Program-made: the position numbers and the translations under genes
Notes under the pieces: model-generated
What the model was told of the DNA's origin: nothing
Databases searched by the model: none
What the model saw: only the letters and a program-made list of their open reading frames with translations
Source of the DNA: Miscanthus floridulus
Taxonomy: Eukaryota; Streptophyta; Magnoliopsida; Poales; Poaceae
Direction: 5' to 3'
NCBI RefSeq assembly: GCF_019320115.1
Contig: NC_089582.1
Location: 121,669,259-121,733,258, forward strand
DNA: 64,000 nucleotides
Part shown: positions 36,311 to 47,110 of the stretch, one piece after another
How the letters are laid out: each line of letters opens with the position of its first letter
How positions within the stretch are numbered: position 1 is the first letter of the stretch

Positions 36311-37436
36311 ATCTCCACTCTCTAACTAGCATCTCACGGCTGTACATATTTCCAGGCCACGCACAGTAGACCAGCACAAGCGATTTCAAGCAAACGATTA
36401 CGACAGTTTGCAGGTGAAGCAAAAATGACCGGCAGCAGCTCACTGTCAAAAATAAAACTGGTAGCCAACAAAGTAATATAGCTAAAAACAATACAAATAG
36501 CTCTATACATTTTAGCGGTTGGAAAAAGGAAGACTAGAAAATTAACGACTCCGCTAACCGAAGCAGATGAAAGAAAGGAAAACCAAAAAAGCAAATAAAA
36601 AAATGAAAACATACCGAGATAAAAAAAAATCTGAAAACGTATCGAGATCAAGAAACCCCTCTTAGTTTATAGATTTATTATTTACTAGCAAATGTGCCGG
36701 TGCGATGCAACGAAATCACGTTTAGGAACCAGACTCTGTATCTCGTTAGATGTGAGTTGTTTTAACTTTAATAAGCATGGTCATGTGTCCGAGTCATATA
36801 TGATATACGTAGGGCATAACCCAATACGTATTGGAATAGGCCTCCGTATTCATTATTGAAAAAATGTGTGGAGAGAAATTTTGCATGTTTAATAATAACT
36901 AGCATGGCCTGTTCGCTTGAACTTATCAGCCATGGTACAATGTTTTTCTCTCACAACAAATCAGTTTCAGCTGACTTATCAGCCGCATAAACCATCAGCT
37001 GAATTCATGATAAATGATAGACCTCTCGATTTTTCACGTGTCAACCTTTATCGAGATTATACTTTTATTTAGATTAGATTAGACAGTAAACTGTTTAGGA
37101 TTCCAGTTTATGAGTTAGACCATTAGTTTAATCGTTCAACTCAGCAAAATAAAAAACAACTAAAAAATCGAGCGGAGGCTAACAGAGAAATAATATGGGA
37201 AAAAAGAAAAATGTAGATATAGATGTGAACTAAAATGTAGAAAGTTATTTGTGTTTTTAGAAATATTATTTGGTGGCTGCTAGTTTATTCTTGAGAGCGA
37301 GTTGCTGCCGGTCATTTTTGCTTTACCTGCAAACTGTCAGAATCTTTTGTGCTGCTCTACTGTGCGTGGCCTGCTGTGTGGGCTGATGGACCTGGAAATC
37401 TGTACAGCCGTTAAATGCTAGTTGGAGAGTGGAGAT
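36311..37436. mobile_element. element with inverted arms of about 200 bp (MULE-like?)
   Basis: The arm at 36311-36520 (ATCTCCACTCTCTAACTAGC... ATGACCGGCAGCAG) is repeated inverted at 37240-37436, with a 22-bp indel between arms. Long terminal inverted repeats without a transposase suggest a non-autonomous Mutator-like element, but no 9-bp target duplication was found. The interior includes a GGCCTGTTCGCTTGAACTTA fragment (36906-37020) typical of a separate grass MITE. Confidence 0.6.
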
Positions 37437-37573
37437 TTATACATACTACAAACTCCAATGTTTAAACAAGTCCCATTTTTAAGGTATTTTCACAAGGTTC
37501 TGTCTAAATTTCGCCTACACTGCCTGCAATCAGACCACTCTCGCATCATAGAACTGGAACTCCCTGGCACCAT

Positions 37574-37669
37574 GCCACCGTGAGAACTGACATCTAGAGA
37601 CCTGGTTAAGGAGACGAGTGTGCCACCGTGAGAACTGATATCCAGAGACCTGGTTAAGGAGACAAGTGA
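37574..37669. repeat. 48-bp tandem duplication
   Basis: Two adjacent copies of a 48-bp unit beginning GCCACCGTGAGAACTGA and containing GAGACCTGGTTAAGGAGAC, differing at a few positions. It lies downstream of the RING E3 ligase stop, perhaps in its 3' flank. Confidence 0.8.
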
Positions 37670-38020
37670 AGCTCACTTCATTTAGGACTTCAATAGCTAC
37701 AGATGAAGTGCAACAGGGCATAACAACATCGATCAACAGGTTTCCTGCCAAGCATCACACAAACCGGCATTTTTACCAAAACGTACAGGACTTAGAACCA
37801 GAGTGCAGCAAAACCAAAGCATTCAGAAGCAGCCGGTATATCCATATAACAAACCCAACTAGTACCCACTGTCCACTGGGGCTTGTTTGATGTTAACGAT
37901 GTATTATTGTCAAAGTTTCACCACTCACCCCTCATTATTATTCTCTCCAATCTTCCATCAACTCAAGCTGAGCAATCAAGGTGAAACAAAAAAGTAAAAT
38001 CCAAATGGTATATGTGAAAT

Positions 38021-41000
38021 CTAGAAACCTGCGGGGCGGGCGCACACCCTGCGCTGGATGGGGGTCCGGCATGAAGGGCATTCCTTCATCCCTTGCTTCT
38101 CATGGAGGTCGCTGCATTTGGCACAGACGACCTGGTGGGCACAAGGGAGGAACACCACGGACATCTCCTCACTCAAGCACATGACACACTCCCGGTCGCG
38201 CTGTATATCATCAAAATCGAGATCTTGGGGTACTGCTATGTTGGACAAAATTTGGGCATTGCTGTTCTTTCTCCCTTCAGAAAGATGCAATGCATAGGTT
38301 TTATTGTCAGTTCCCCACTTGGGGGCAGCAACCTTTGAAGAGTCCAAGGACACCTTCAGTTGTGCAATATGCTGCTCAAGAGCACGGATCTCACTCTTGT
38401 ATCTTTGTGCGTCATTCGCTGCTTTAAGATGCAGCAAATTCTCTTCTGACCTCATGGAGGTCTCAATTTGCTCCCTCTCTTTCCTCTTTGAGGTTACAAG
38501 GGCAATTGCCTCAACCTTTCCAGCCTCCTCTTGTTTCCACCTTGCCTGCAAGTATTCGAAATCATAGAGAAGACCAAAGATGTGAATATGTGATGATATA
38601 TAGTGAAGGCAGGTTATAAAGTAAATAGGTGAGGTTGAGGGAATCGAATTAAACCGAACTAAGTAGATATAGCAAGTGGCAACCTTATAACACTAACAAG
38701 ACTTTATACAAGTGGTATACACAGGATTAATCATCGGTTCATTGCTCAACTCAACATGGCAAGCACAATCAATCGAATTGAATTTAAAAAGAGAGATCCA
38801 TGAAGCACAATTGGGCTCATTGCTCAACTCAACATGGCAAGCACAATCAATTCGAATTGAATTTAAAAAGAGAGATCCATGAAGCACAATTGGCACACAT
38901 GTCCTGTCTTTTTAAAGTCTCTTGAAGGAATAACAATCTTGGTCGTTAATGAACCTTGTAAAAGGATGGTATAGAACACCTCAAGCCAGGTTTACTAGCA
39001 GTCTGCGCTAAGCCAGCTTCTCTACTATTATTCACTGCCTTGCTAATCTAAAAAAGTACTGAGTTATTTTCTGTATCTTCGTAATTTCCATCCCAACATC
39101 TGAAAGATACGAGATATAAGGAAGGTTTTCAGTACATGCCAAACTCGACAAATGGTCAGAGAAACCATAGAGGTGCTATGGAATGGAGACAATGGCGTAG
39201 TTTCATCTGTTTAAACTATGAAATTTACCAGATATCATATACAAATAGTCAAATAAGCAATATTGTCTCAACTTTATCTAATGCTGTAAACAGTTGACAA
39301 GTAGCTAGTAATTAAGTGCAAATGCCATATAAAGCTCCGAACTTCTTCCAGAAACTTCTTCATACAAAAGTTTGCAGCTTACTCATGAAATACTAAGTAT
39401 GCTTAGAGCAGTCATAGCTAGGACAGCCAGTTATCTACCATGTATTCCGTAAGCTTCTCAACAGCCCCAATCCCTTCAGTTGCGAGAACACACAAAAAAA
39501 AAAGGTGTGAAATGAAACCTTACTAACACAATCACAACGTGTACATGCTATAAACAAGCCACAAAAACATCATTATCTATTACGGAATATAGTGGAGTGT
39601 TGGTAAAAAGTAGAATCACATCACACAACAAATAGTGAGATATTTTTAGTATACCTTACAAGTTTCTCAGTGATACCTTACATCATATTTATTAAATTTA
39701 GTATTTCTAAGAGAAAGAACTGGCCCAGCTATTCTATTCATGCACGCAGCCTAATAGAGTCAAGTACAATAGCAGTAAAGAAATTTCGATGAACCACATG
39801 AATAAAAAAAATGAGCATAGGTCATATGATTATATCCATCCGTTCCGAATTATAAGTTGCTTTGACTTTTTTGGTACATCCATTTTTGCTATGCATCTAG
39901 ATATAATAATATGTCTAGATACATAGCAAAATGGATGAACCAAAAAAGTCAAAGCGACTTATAATTTGGAACGGAAGGAGCTACTATTTTAGTTTCCAAT
40001 CCAATTAAAATAAGGTTACAACTTACAAGCGAGGTAAAAATAGAACAGTTAGTACCTGCACTTGATCCTTTAGCTCTTTAGCATGCTGAAGCTGTTCTTG
40101 AACCCGAGATAACTTGCTCCTTTGTGCTGCAAGGTCCTCTTGTAACAGGGCTCTATCAGATTCCCAACGCTGAGACCTTTTACGACTGTTCTCAGTCCTT
40201 CTTTAAAAGATCTGAAATATTTGTTGCTGACTCTGCTGCATGTCGCTTTGCAGCTTCCATCTGTAACATGAGTTGTGCATTCTCAGCCTCACGTCTGCGA
40301 GCAGATGCTTCTGCCTTCTCCAGCTGAGCATTTGCCCTAGAAATTGCAGACTCCATCTCTAGAAGCTTTTTCCGAGTACTCTCTTCCAAATGGTGTCTCT
40401 CTTCTTGCAGGCGGTCTGCCTCTTCCTTCTCTTTCCTAAGTGACTGAAGTTCATCCTTCTCCTTTGCAAGTCGGTGTGCAACCTGCATCACTTTCTGCTG
40501 AGCCCAGTCTGTCCAGTCATGCATATGTGCTTGCAGATCTTTCTGCCTCTGGACAAGGATCAAGACAATTGCATCCTTTTTATCATGTGGGATCCAGACC
40601 TTCTGTTCTTCATCATATGAAAAATTAATTTTGCTACTAGAGTCCACTCCCTCAGTATTGGAATCATGATTCAAACTATCACTTGAGGAGGGCAATGACA
40701 ATGAAAGATCTGTGCTAGCAGCAGGTGCTGGGTTTGAGTTACTAACTACCTTGGCATCAAATGATGGAGAAGGGGAAAGGGTACCAGTAAAGGAAAGGTC
40801 AACTGATACTTCTGATCCAGATATGCTTGCAGCAAACCCTTTAGCAACTCTTGATGAGCCCTTCAAGTTGCTAGTAGTAGAATCTGAAAATGACCTGCAC
40901 TTCCTCTCCAATACTGCACTGGCCGAAGAGCTATGCTTGCCAGACCTAAGAGAGCCTTTGGAACCCAATGCTCGGGAACCTTTATCAAAGCTTGTCAACT

Positions 41001-42076
41001 TCTGTCGATGCAAGGAGTCCCTCTTAGAGCCCCCCCGCTTGCTTGGAGATGGCTTGTCATTTTTCACAGATTGTGTCGCAGCAGCAACAAATGGTTGGTC
41101 CTCTGAATGTTCTTTTGGCTCAATATTTGGGATCACACACTGAGTATTGCCCGACACCGAGGGTTTGCTACTTGATACATTCAGGCTTGCTGGTGCCATT
41201 GATGAATCAGCTTTTACAGCACCATAAGAGCCAGGTGGCACTGGGGTAAGTTTTCCATGGAAAGTAACGCCAGTCTGCGGGTTGGTAATAGAAACTGACA
41301 AATTTGAACCTGAACCAGGTTCATAGTTTCCCGCGACTGGTTGGGCAATAACTTGAGCAGCCACAGCTGGGAGGGAAGAAGTATTGTAGTCCATGGCACA
41401 TGCATTTGCCACGTTCATGTCCGACATAAGCAAGCAAAACATTACATCGCCTATGGTGTAGAATGGCTGAGCCTCATTTACCAACGTAACCATACTACCA
41501 AGCACAGCCTGCTCAATCTTCCTCATGTCTTCAACAGAGGCACCCTCCCTTGGCAACATGTCCCCTTCCGTCTTGAGAACCTCAACCGCTGCCTCTCCAA
41601 ACCCAGCAAGGCTCTCCCTCCAGTTGTATTGCGCAGCTGTCCGCACAACAGCAGCCCGTGCAGGCCGCCTCAGAGTAGCCCATTGTGGTGATCAGACTCA
41701 CAGCATTGTCAAAGGTGGTGTCCAGACTCTTGAGAAGGATCTCCTCCAGCTGCGTCTCATTTGGGTCACTCCAATTCACATATCGCTGGCACTCCAATAA
41801 CTCCTCCGCAGTAGGGTGGCGATCCTTGCAGTTTTCGCACGAGTTCTGGAGGAGGTCAAGGCTGACACCCTCAGCGGCAGCTGCCGCTGCTGCCAAGGGC
41901 AGCCTTCTCGGGCGAGCATCAACTCGAATCCCACGCAGTCCGCCGTCAGTGGGTACTCCAGCCCGAATGGGCCCAACTCGGCGGATGGTGGCTCGGTACG
42001 GTACTTGCGCTTATTCCGGCTGGCGGCCTTCTCTTGCGCCGCCGATGGCGGCGGCGGGGTCGCGACAGTAGGACAT
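38021..42076 (-). CDS. RING-type E3 ubiquitin ligase, RF298-like, with frame errors in exon 1
   Basis: Two exons (40056-42076, 38021-38545) separated by a 1.5-kb GT-AG intron. After a basic N-terminal segment (RNKRKYRTEPPSAELGPFGL) comes a conserved domain (CENCKDRHPTAEELLECQRY; WSDPNETQLEEILLKSLDTT). A Ser-rich middle and a long coiled coil (about 40060-40550) follow. A C3HC4 RING ends the protein (CVMCLSEE...CAHQVVCAKC...CPSC). This is the architecture of plant RF298/RF4 E3 ligases, which transfer ubiquitin to unknown substrates. Exon 1 is not continuously open. One extra base each near 42036-42041, 41916, 41893-41894, 41655-41657 and 40194 (plus coordinates) must be removed. Without them exon 1 is 672 codons and the protein 846 aa. 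The first two positions depend on family knowledge; the last three follow from frame continuity. The start ATG at 42076 is likely but unproven. Confidence 0.85.
38739..38895. repeat. 78-bp tandem duplication in the E3 ligase intron
   Basis: Two near-identical copies of a 78-79-bp unit, each with ATTGCTCAACTCAACATGGC and AAAAAGAGAGATCCATGAAG, starting at about 38741 and 38819. The second has one extra T. Confidence 0.85.
39835..39980. mobile_element. Stowaway-like MITE in the E3 ligase intron
   Basis: A near-palindromic 146-bp element. The left arm CCGTTCCGAATTATAAG is repeated inverted at the right end (CTTATAATTTGGAACGG), with GACTTTTTTGGT arms and a short AT-rich centre. A TA-rich flank fits Stowaway/Tc1-mariner target choice. 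Confidence 0.8.
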
Positions 42077-43437
42077 CAAGGATGCTGCCTTATTTCCGCC
42101 AAACGAACAGGAAATCCTTCGCAGAAACGATGCGACGCAAACGAAAATACGGAAAAATTCTTCACAGACGGATTGGACTGAGCAGGTTGCTACCCGCCGA
42201 ATCAAGGCAAAAAACCTGGAAAATTCAGAAAAAGGTATTGTAAGAATCGTGAAGCTTGAACGAATCAACAACCAACGAAAAAAAAAAACTCCTATGCGCC
42301 GAGTCGTAAGATCAGATGGTCACGAGCCTTGATCCGATCTGGTACAGCCCGACGGGGGAATCAGGTGATGGATCGACGCACGTACCGGATTGGATCGGAG
42401 GGGATCGAGGCGGAGGCGGGGGCGGCTGGTGATCAGAGGAGGAGTGGAGAAGTGTATGGCGAGATGGGGGCGAAGGGGAGGCGGAGGAAGGAGGACTCGG
42501 ATGAGAAGGGGAGGAGATGACTGATGATAGGGGGGGGAGGAGAAGGCGTGACACGCGCTGTAGGCCTCGCCGAGTCACACCAGTCACTCGCCACCACCAG
42601 ACCAGACCAGACCTGGAAGAAACTGGGCTGGGTTCGGCAAAATCTATGCTCATTTCGGGGCCCAGTCACATTCCCAAGCTCAGCCTCGTAAACATAGGGG
42701 CCCCGGTACGATGAATCAGAGAAAATACTGTGTTAACACCGAGTGTTGGAACACTCAATTCCTCTTCTTCGTCTGCATCACTCTCTCTCTTCTCCACCTC
42801 CGGCGGACTTAGAAAAGACTTTTAGGGAGGTAGGCAAGCCAGGCGGCGGCGAGGCGGAGGCGGTGATCGGGCCAAGTTAGGGCGGGGCGGCTATGGCCAT
42901 GATGACCGCAGGGGAGGGGAAGGAGGAGGTCGCCGTGGCGGGGCGGTGGGCGGCGACAGTGCGTCGGGAGGTGGAAGAAGATACGAAAAAATCGGTTGTC
43001 AGGAGAGCGTAAAACGCTTGAGTGTTGCGTAGACAGATCCATAAATTACTAACCCCAATGATTGCAGACATTATATTGTGTCATATTTCCTTAAAAAACC
43101 TTTTACCCACCAAAGCTAGCCATCCAAATCCCCAATCCAAATAGGCATTTGTTAGATGATGTAGAATGTTTTGCTTACTTGTAAAAAAAATAATTACATG
43201 ACAGGATGAAGCTATGTCTCCATAGAAATACAGGCCTGGCACAAAATATAGTAGTTTTGGCATTAAATTTAATAGTTTGTACGGGAATGCTTACTTCTAC
43301 CGTAGGATCCGGTCGCTCAGCGCACACCGTCTCCAACCATCATATGTGAACGTCGCGCGCGTCGTGTCTGTCATATGCGCGATGCCCGACCGCCACCAAC
43401 CCTCTTCTTCCCCAACTCCGGCAAGCCATCCTCTCCT

Positions 43438-43487
<50 letters not shown>

Positions 43488-43850
43488 GTGTGTGTATGTC
43501 CCCAACTCCAGTGGGCTTAGAAGGGCCTTGGGGAGGTAGGGCGGCCAACGGTGTGGATGGCGGGGGGCAGCATTAGGGTTCCGGCGGCGTAAGAGGCAAT
43601 CGGGCCAGGTCAGGGCGGAGGCACCCATGGCCATGGCGGCGACGGGATGGCTGGGGAGGGGAAGGAAGAGGCCGCCGCAGACGCGGTAGGGCCTACTGCG
43701 CCGTAGCGGGGCGGTGAATGGCGGCGGGGGCAATGGGTCACGCGTCATAGGAGGAAGAAGGGGATGCGCTGGGAGAGGGCAGGAGAAGACATGCGGACGG
43801 ACTCGATTGCGCGTGCGCTCACGGGCTGAAGCAACGCCCTAGTTTGTAAC
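42077..43850. repeat. E3 ligase 5' flank and a diverged duplicated GC-rich segment
   Basis: 42077-42720 is the promoter/5' UTR region of the E3 ligase gene. Two related segments follow (about 42745-43010 and 43380-43760). Both contain CTCTTCTTC near the start, a GGCTTAGAAGGGC-like phrase, a GATCGGGCCA-like motif and GGGGAGGGGAAGGA. They appear to be diverged copies of one unit. A (CT)n/(TG)n microsatellite interrupts the second at 43431-43497. No convincing gene. Confidence 0.5.
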
Positions 43851-44348
43851 AACTTTAGACACAATTTATTATGGAACAATAATCATTTTTGGTAGCGTTG
43901 TATACAGTTTTATACGATAATATGCAGGTTGTTCCTAAGAATTTAATGTTCTCAGTGTAATATGGCACCCTTGGATAGCGAGCATGATATCACTAATTAG
44001 GAATGACCTCATCGACTTTAGCTCCTGACCATTTATCCATTATAGCAATATCAGCCCATATATTTATGATTGGAAAGCATGAGTATCTCACACTTCAAGA
44101 AGCGGCATTTAGAAAAAAGCTTGCTACGAAACATGTCCTCTAATTTTCTCTAAGACCTTTCTAAAACAAATATGAAACTTTTCTTGAATCCAAAACGATT
44201 TTACCATAGCACATTTGTTGAAAACTTTGACAAATATTTTTCCAAAAGCTTTGTAAAAATAGTTTTAGTGTATGGTGTTTTTTGAAACCTTTCCCCAAAA
44301 TTGGTTAGAAAAGGGTTTCAAGAAAACTTCTAATTTTTGTTAGATATC

Positions 44349-45383
44349 TCAAAGAAAAATAAAAGAGAGAGAGAGGAAAAAACTCACAGAGACCTGTCGT
44401 GTTGGTTCCTGGTGGTTCGCCATTTCTTCAAACTCTAAGCCTGGTACTTTGTTGAGATTCCACTCAGCATCCTCGTCCAAATCTGAACTTGGCTCTAAGC
44501 CTGGTACCTCGCCGAGATTCCACTCAGCATCCTCGTCCAAATCCGAACTTGGCTCTAAGCCTGGTACCTCATCGAGATTCCACTCGGCATCCTCATCTAA
44601 ATCCAAACTTGGCTCTAAGCCTGGTACCTCATTGAGATTCCACTCAGCATCCTCCTCCAAATCCGAACTCGGTTCTAAGCTTGGTAAATCATCGAGATTC
44701 CACTCAACATCCTTGTCCAAATCTAAACTTGGCTCTAAGCCTGGTACCTCATCGAGATTCCACTTGACATCCTCGTCCAAATCTAAACTCAGCTCTAAGC
44801 CTGGTACCTCGTTGAGATTCCACTCAGCATCCTCCTCCAAATCCGAACTCGGCTCTAAGCCCGGTACCTCATCGAGATTCCACTCAGCATCCTTGTCCAA
44901 ATCCCAACTCATCCTCGATGCTTTGAGACCTTGGCATGTCGCCTCACCGAGATCCCAACTCGTCGCCGCCTCTTTGGGCACTAGACATGCTGCCCCGTTG
45001 AGATCCCATTTCACCACCATTGCTTTGAGCTTTAAGCTTGGTAGGTCCCATCCTACTGCCTTGTCAAGATCCATGCTCATCAATATCGCTTTGGTCTCTA
45101 GACTTGTTTCCTCTTTCAAATCCCCCTTTGACGCCCCATTGAGATCCAAGGATGTCGCTACCACTCTAGACTCATGGCTTGTTGCCTCTTTGAGATTCCA
45201 TATCGATGCCTCGTCGAGATCCAAGGTCGTCGCCACCATTGCCGCTTTAGGATCTTGGCTTGCTTCCTCTCTGAGATCCCATCCAACTGCCTTGTTGAGA
45301 TCCAAGGTTCTTGCCACTTCAAGCTCTTGGCTCGCTACCTCACCCAAATCTCGCCATGCTACCTCGTTCAGATCCCAACTCAT
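44349..45383 (-). CDS. acidic tandem-repeat protein, unrecognised
   Basis: Open frame of 344 codons from ATG at 45383. The N-terminal half is a degenerate repeat of about 28-30 residues centred on W/LDLN (SWDLNEVAWRDLGEVA, TLDLNKAVGWDLREEA, SLDLNGASKGDLKEE). The C-terminal half is eight near-identical 20-residue units of consensus SDLDEDAEWNLNEVPGLEPS. The repeated DLN/NLNEVP phrases resemble the EAR repression motif (DLNxxP), which recruits TOPLESS co-repressors. That link is an inference from a short motif. The last codons (VSVSFFLSLSFIFL) follow a strong donor, TCT|GTGAGT, near 44383, so translation may continue in an unseen exon. No DNA-binding, signal or membrane domain was seen. The opposite strand is also open over the repeats, so the coding strand is not settled. 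Confidence 0.5.
   Translation of the reverse strand: MSWDLNEVAWRDLGEVASQELEVARTLDLNKAVGWDLREEASQDPKAAMVATTLDLDEASIWNLKEATSHESRVVATSLDLNGASKGDLKEETSLETKAILMSMDLDKAVGWDLPSLKLKAMVVKWDLNGAACLVPKEAATSWDLGEATCQGLKASRMSWDLDKDAEWNLDEVPGLEPSSDLEEDAEWNLNEVPGLELSLDLDEDVKWNLDEVPGLEPSLDLDKDVEWNLDDLPSLEPSSDLEEDAEWNLNEVPGLEPSLDLDEDAEWNLDEVPGLEPSSDLDEDAEWNLGEVPGLEPSSDLDEDAEWNLNKVPGLEFEEMANHQEPTRQVSVSFFLSLSFIFL
44431..44916. repeat. 60-bp minisatellite, about eight copies
   Basis: Perfectly phased 60-bp units, each with CTCTAAGCCTGGTACCTC, GAGATTCCACTCAGCATCCT and GTCCAAATC..AACT. They differ by scattered substitutions, with no length change in any unit. The length is a multiple of three, so all unit boundaries keep the frame on both strands. 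Confidence 0.93.
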
Positions 45384-46609
45384 CGCCTCCAAATCATTTA
45401 TGCCATACCCCCTCGCCCTTTGGTTTTGGCATAAGATTCACAGAGTCTGTCACCCCAGTCTTAACGTCCCACTATGTCCGATTCCCACAATCTCCAAATC
45501 TTCCCATGCCCACACTAAATCTGGTTGTTGTAGAGATATCCGTTGGGTGAGAAAGCTCACAAGAAGGACAAGTGAAGGGGGTAGAGAAGAAAAGGCAGGA
45601 CATAAAAAATTCAGACGTTTCTGTTTGGCCCCACAACTATAAATGGAGCACCACCGCAACAATATCGTGCGCGAGCATGACACCTAGTCATCTAAAGGAA
45701 AAGGAACTTTACACGAAGGAAAGGAAGTTTACAAATTAATTACAAGTGTGCATTCCCTCCCTCTGTCTCACACACATGACATGTTTGTTTTGAAGACAAG
45801 CAAACTTGTCTGGCTCTCTGTGCTCCCCCAAGCGTTGGATTATGAGTGTCTGGAGTAGAGATCTCTGTTTGGTGCTCTCCTTGCATGTGAGGCCTTGAAG
45901 CAAATAGACCCACATTGCGTCTTGCCTCCTCTTTTGTGTGTATTCGTTTCTTTGGGTATGCTAGTTTTTCATGATCTTTGTGACTCTAAAATTTGGTTCC
46001 TCTCAAAACTTATGTATTTAATTGGACATGCACTTGAATAAATGATTAAATTTTTGACTCACTTAAACAAACATTATATCAGAGTTGAGTTATTAAAGTT
46101 ACAATCAATCATTAAAACATTTAGTTCTATTTGGTACACTTGCCTCGCTTGGGAAGCTAGTCCATCCTTGTCTAGTAGGGGTGAGCTGATCTGCCCCTCC
46201 CATGAAAGCAAGGAAAAATCTTGCCCATATAGTCCTTTAGGCAAGCTTTCCTAGGATTCAAGCACATGCTACCTTTTGACTTCTTGCTCAGCAAAGTGAG
46301 GTAGCCCCTTGATCTTGAATCTAACATGTATACATTCAAATGCACTAAATTTGAATTCCAAATGTTAAAATTTGGCAGCAGTGGATATATCTTTTTGTGG
46401 TTGTTGTTAGAGGAAGTTAGGGTGTTAAGTAGCTATGCACCACAAATTATATACAACATCACACTACCCAACCACACTTTGTGTCTATGAAAGGAACCAG
46501 ATGTTGACCCAAGAGGGGAAGGGTGAATTGGGTCGCTAAAAACTTAACCTAGGGATCTACTAGAAACTAAAACTAACCAGAAAGATATGCTCCTAAATTT
46601 ATCTAGTGG
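45384..46609. other. spacer with a plus-strand TATA-like site
   Basis: CTATAAATGG occurs at 45639-45648 on the plus strand, but no coding sequence follows it. The rest to 46609 shows only short frames. The 45384-45640 part would be the 5' flank of the minus-strand repeat protein. Confidence 0.4.
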
Positions 46610-47010
46610 TGTAAGTGCAATCAAGCCTTAATTATGGGGTTTTGTGATAATGACCACATGATTAGAGGACTAATGAGTTTTATCGAGATGACAAGCAGGT
46701 AAATAAGAATGGTGATAATACATGTGATGGTGGAGCCTCATATTACAAAAAGACGCGGTGATGAACTGAAAGGCATTTAAATTCTTTGATATTTGATCTT
46801 GAGTTTAGGATATGCCACACTATAAAGAGGGATGCAAATCTAGGTGGTTTGAGGAAGATAGAGTGCTCAAGAATTTAACTAAAATAAACCAAAAGGGGCA
46901 CACAAGCACTACACTGCTCATAATAGAACCCTGCGAAAATCAGAAGTTCTGGACCCCTATCAGAAGTTATGATATTGGGCGCAACCCTACGAAAATCAGA
47001 AGTTCTGGTC
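46610..47010. repeat. LTR-like fragment ending at the gap
   Basis: It starts TGTAAGTGCAATCAAGCC and continues GGGGTTTTGTGATAATGACC, phrases seen at the start of grass LTRs. GAAAATCAGAAGTTCTGG is repeated at 46933 and 46990, just before the Ns. The other end is lost in the gap. Confidence 0.4.
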
Positions 47011-47110
47011 NNNNNNNNNNNNNNNNNNNNNNNNNNNNNNNNNNNNNNNNNNNNNNNNNNNNNNNNNNNNNNNNNNNNNNNNNNNNNNNNNNNNNNNNNN
47101 NNNNNNNNNN
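47011..47110. other. assembly gap (100 N)
   Basis: Exactly 100 N, the conventional length for a gap of unknown size. The sequence right of it starts abruptly inside a retrotransposon gag region that is repeated at 51385. Confidence 1.

Noticed and set aside
42312..42653. 113-codon minus-strand frame upstream of the E3 ligase
   Set aside because: Ser/Pro-rich translation of a GC-rich promoter/leader region with no domain and no link to the downstream frame.
44431..44916. CRISPR-like array
   Set aside because: The 60-bp units are contiguous, with no unique spacers, and the genome is a plant. It is a minisatellite.
44449..45642. 397-codon plus-strand open frame, Ser/Lys-rich repeats
   Set aside because: It covers the same 60-bp minisatellite, where a unit length divisible by three keeps several frames open. 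The minus frame extends the DLN pattern into the degenerate half and was preferred, though not proven.
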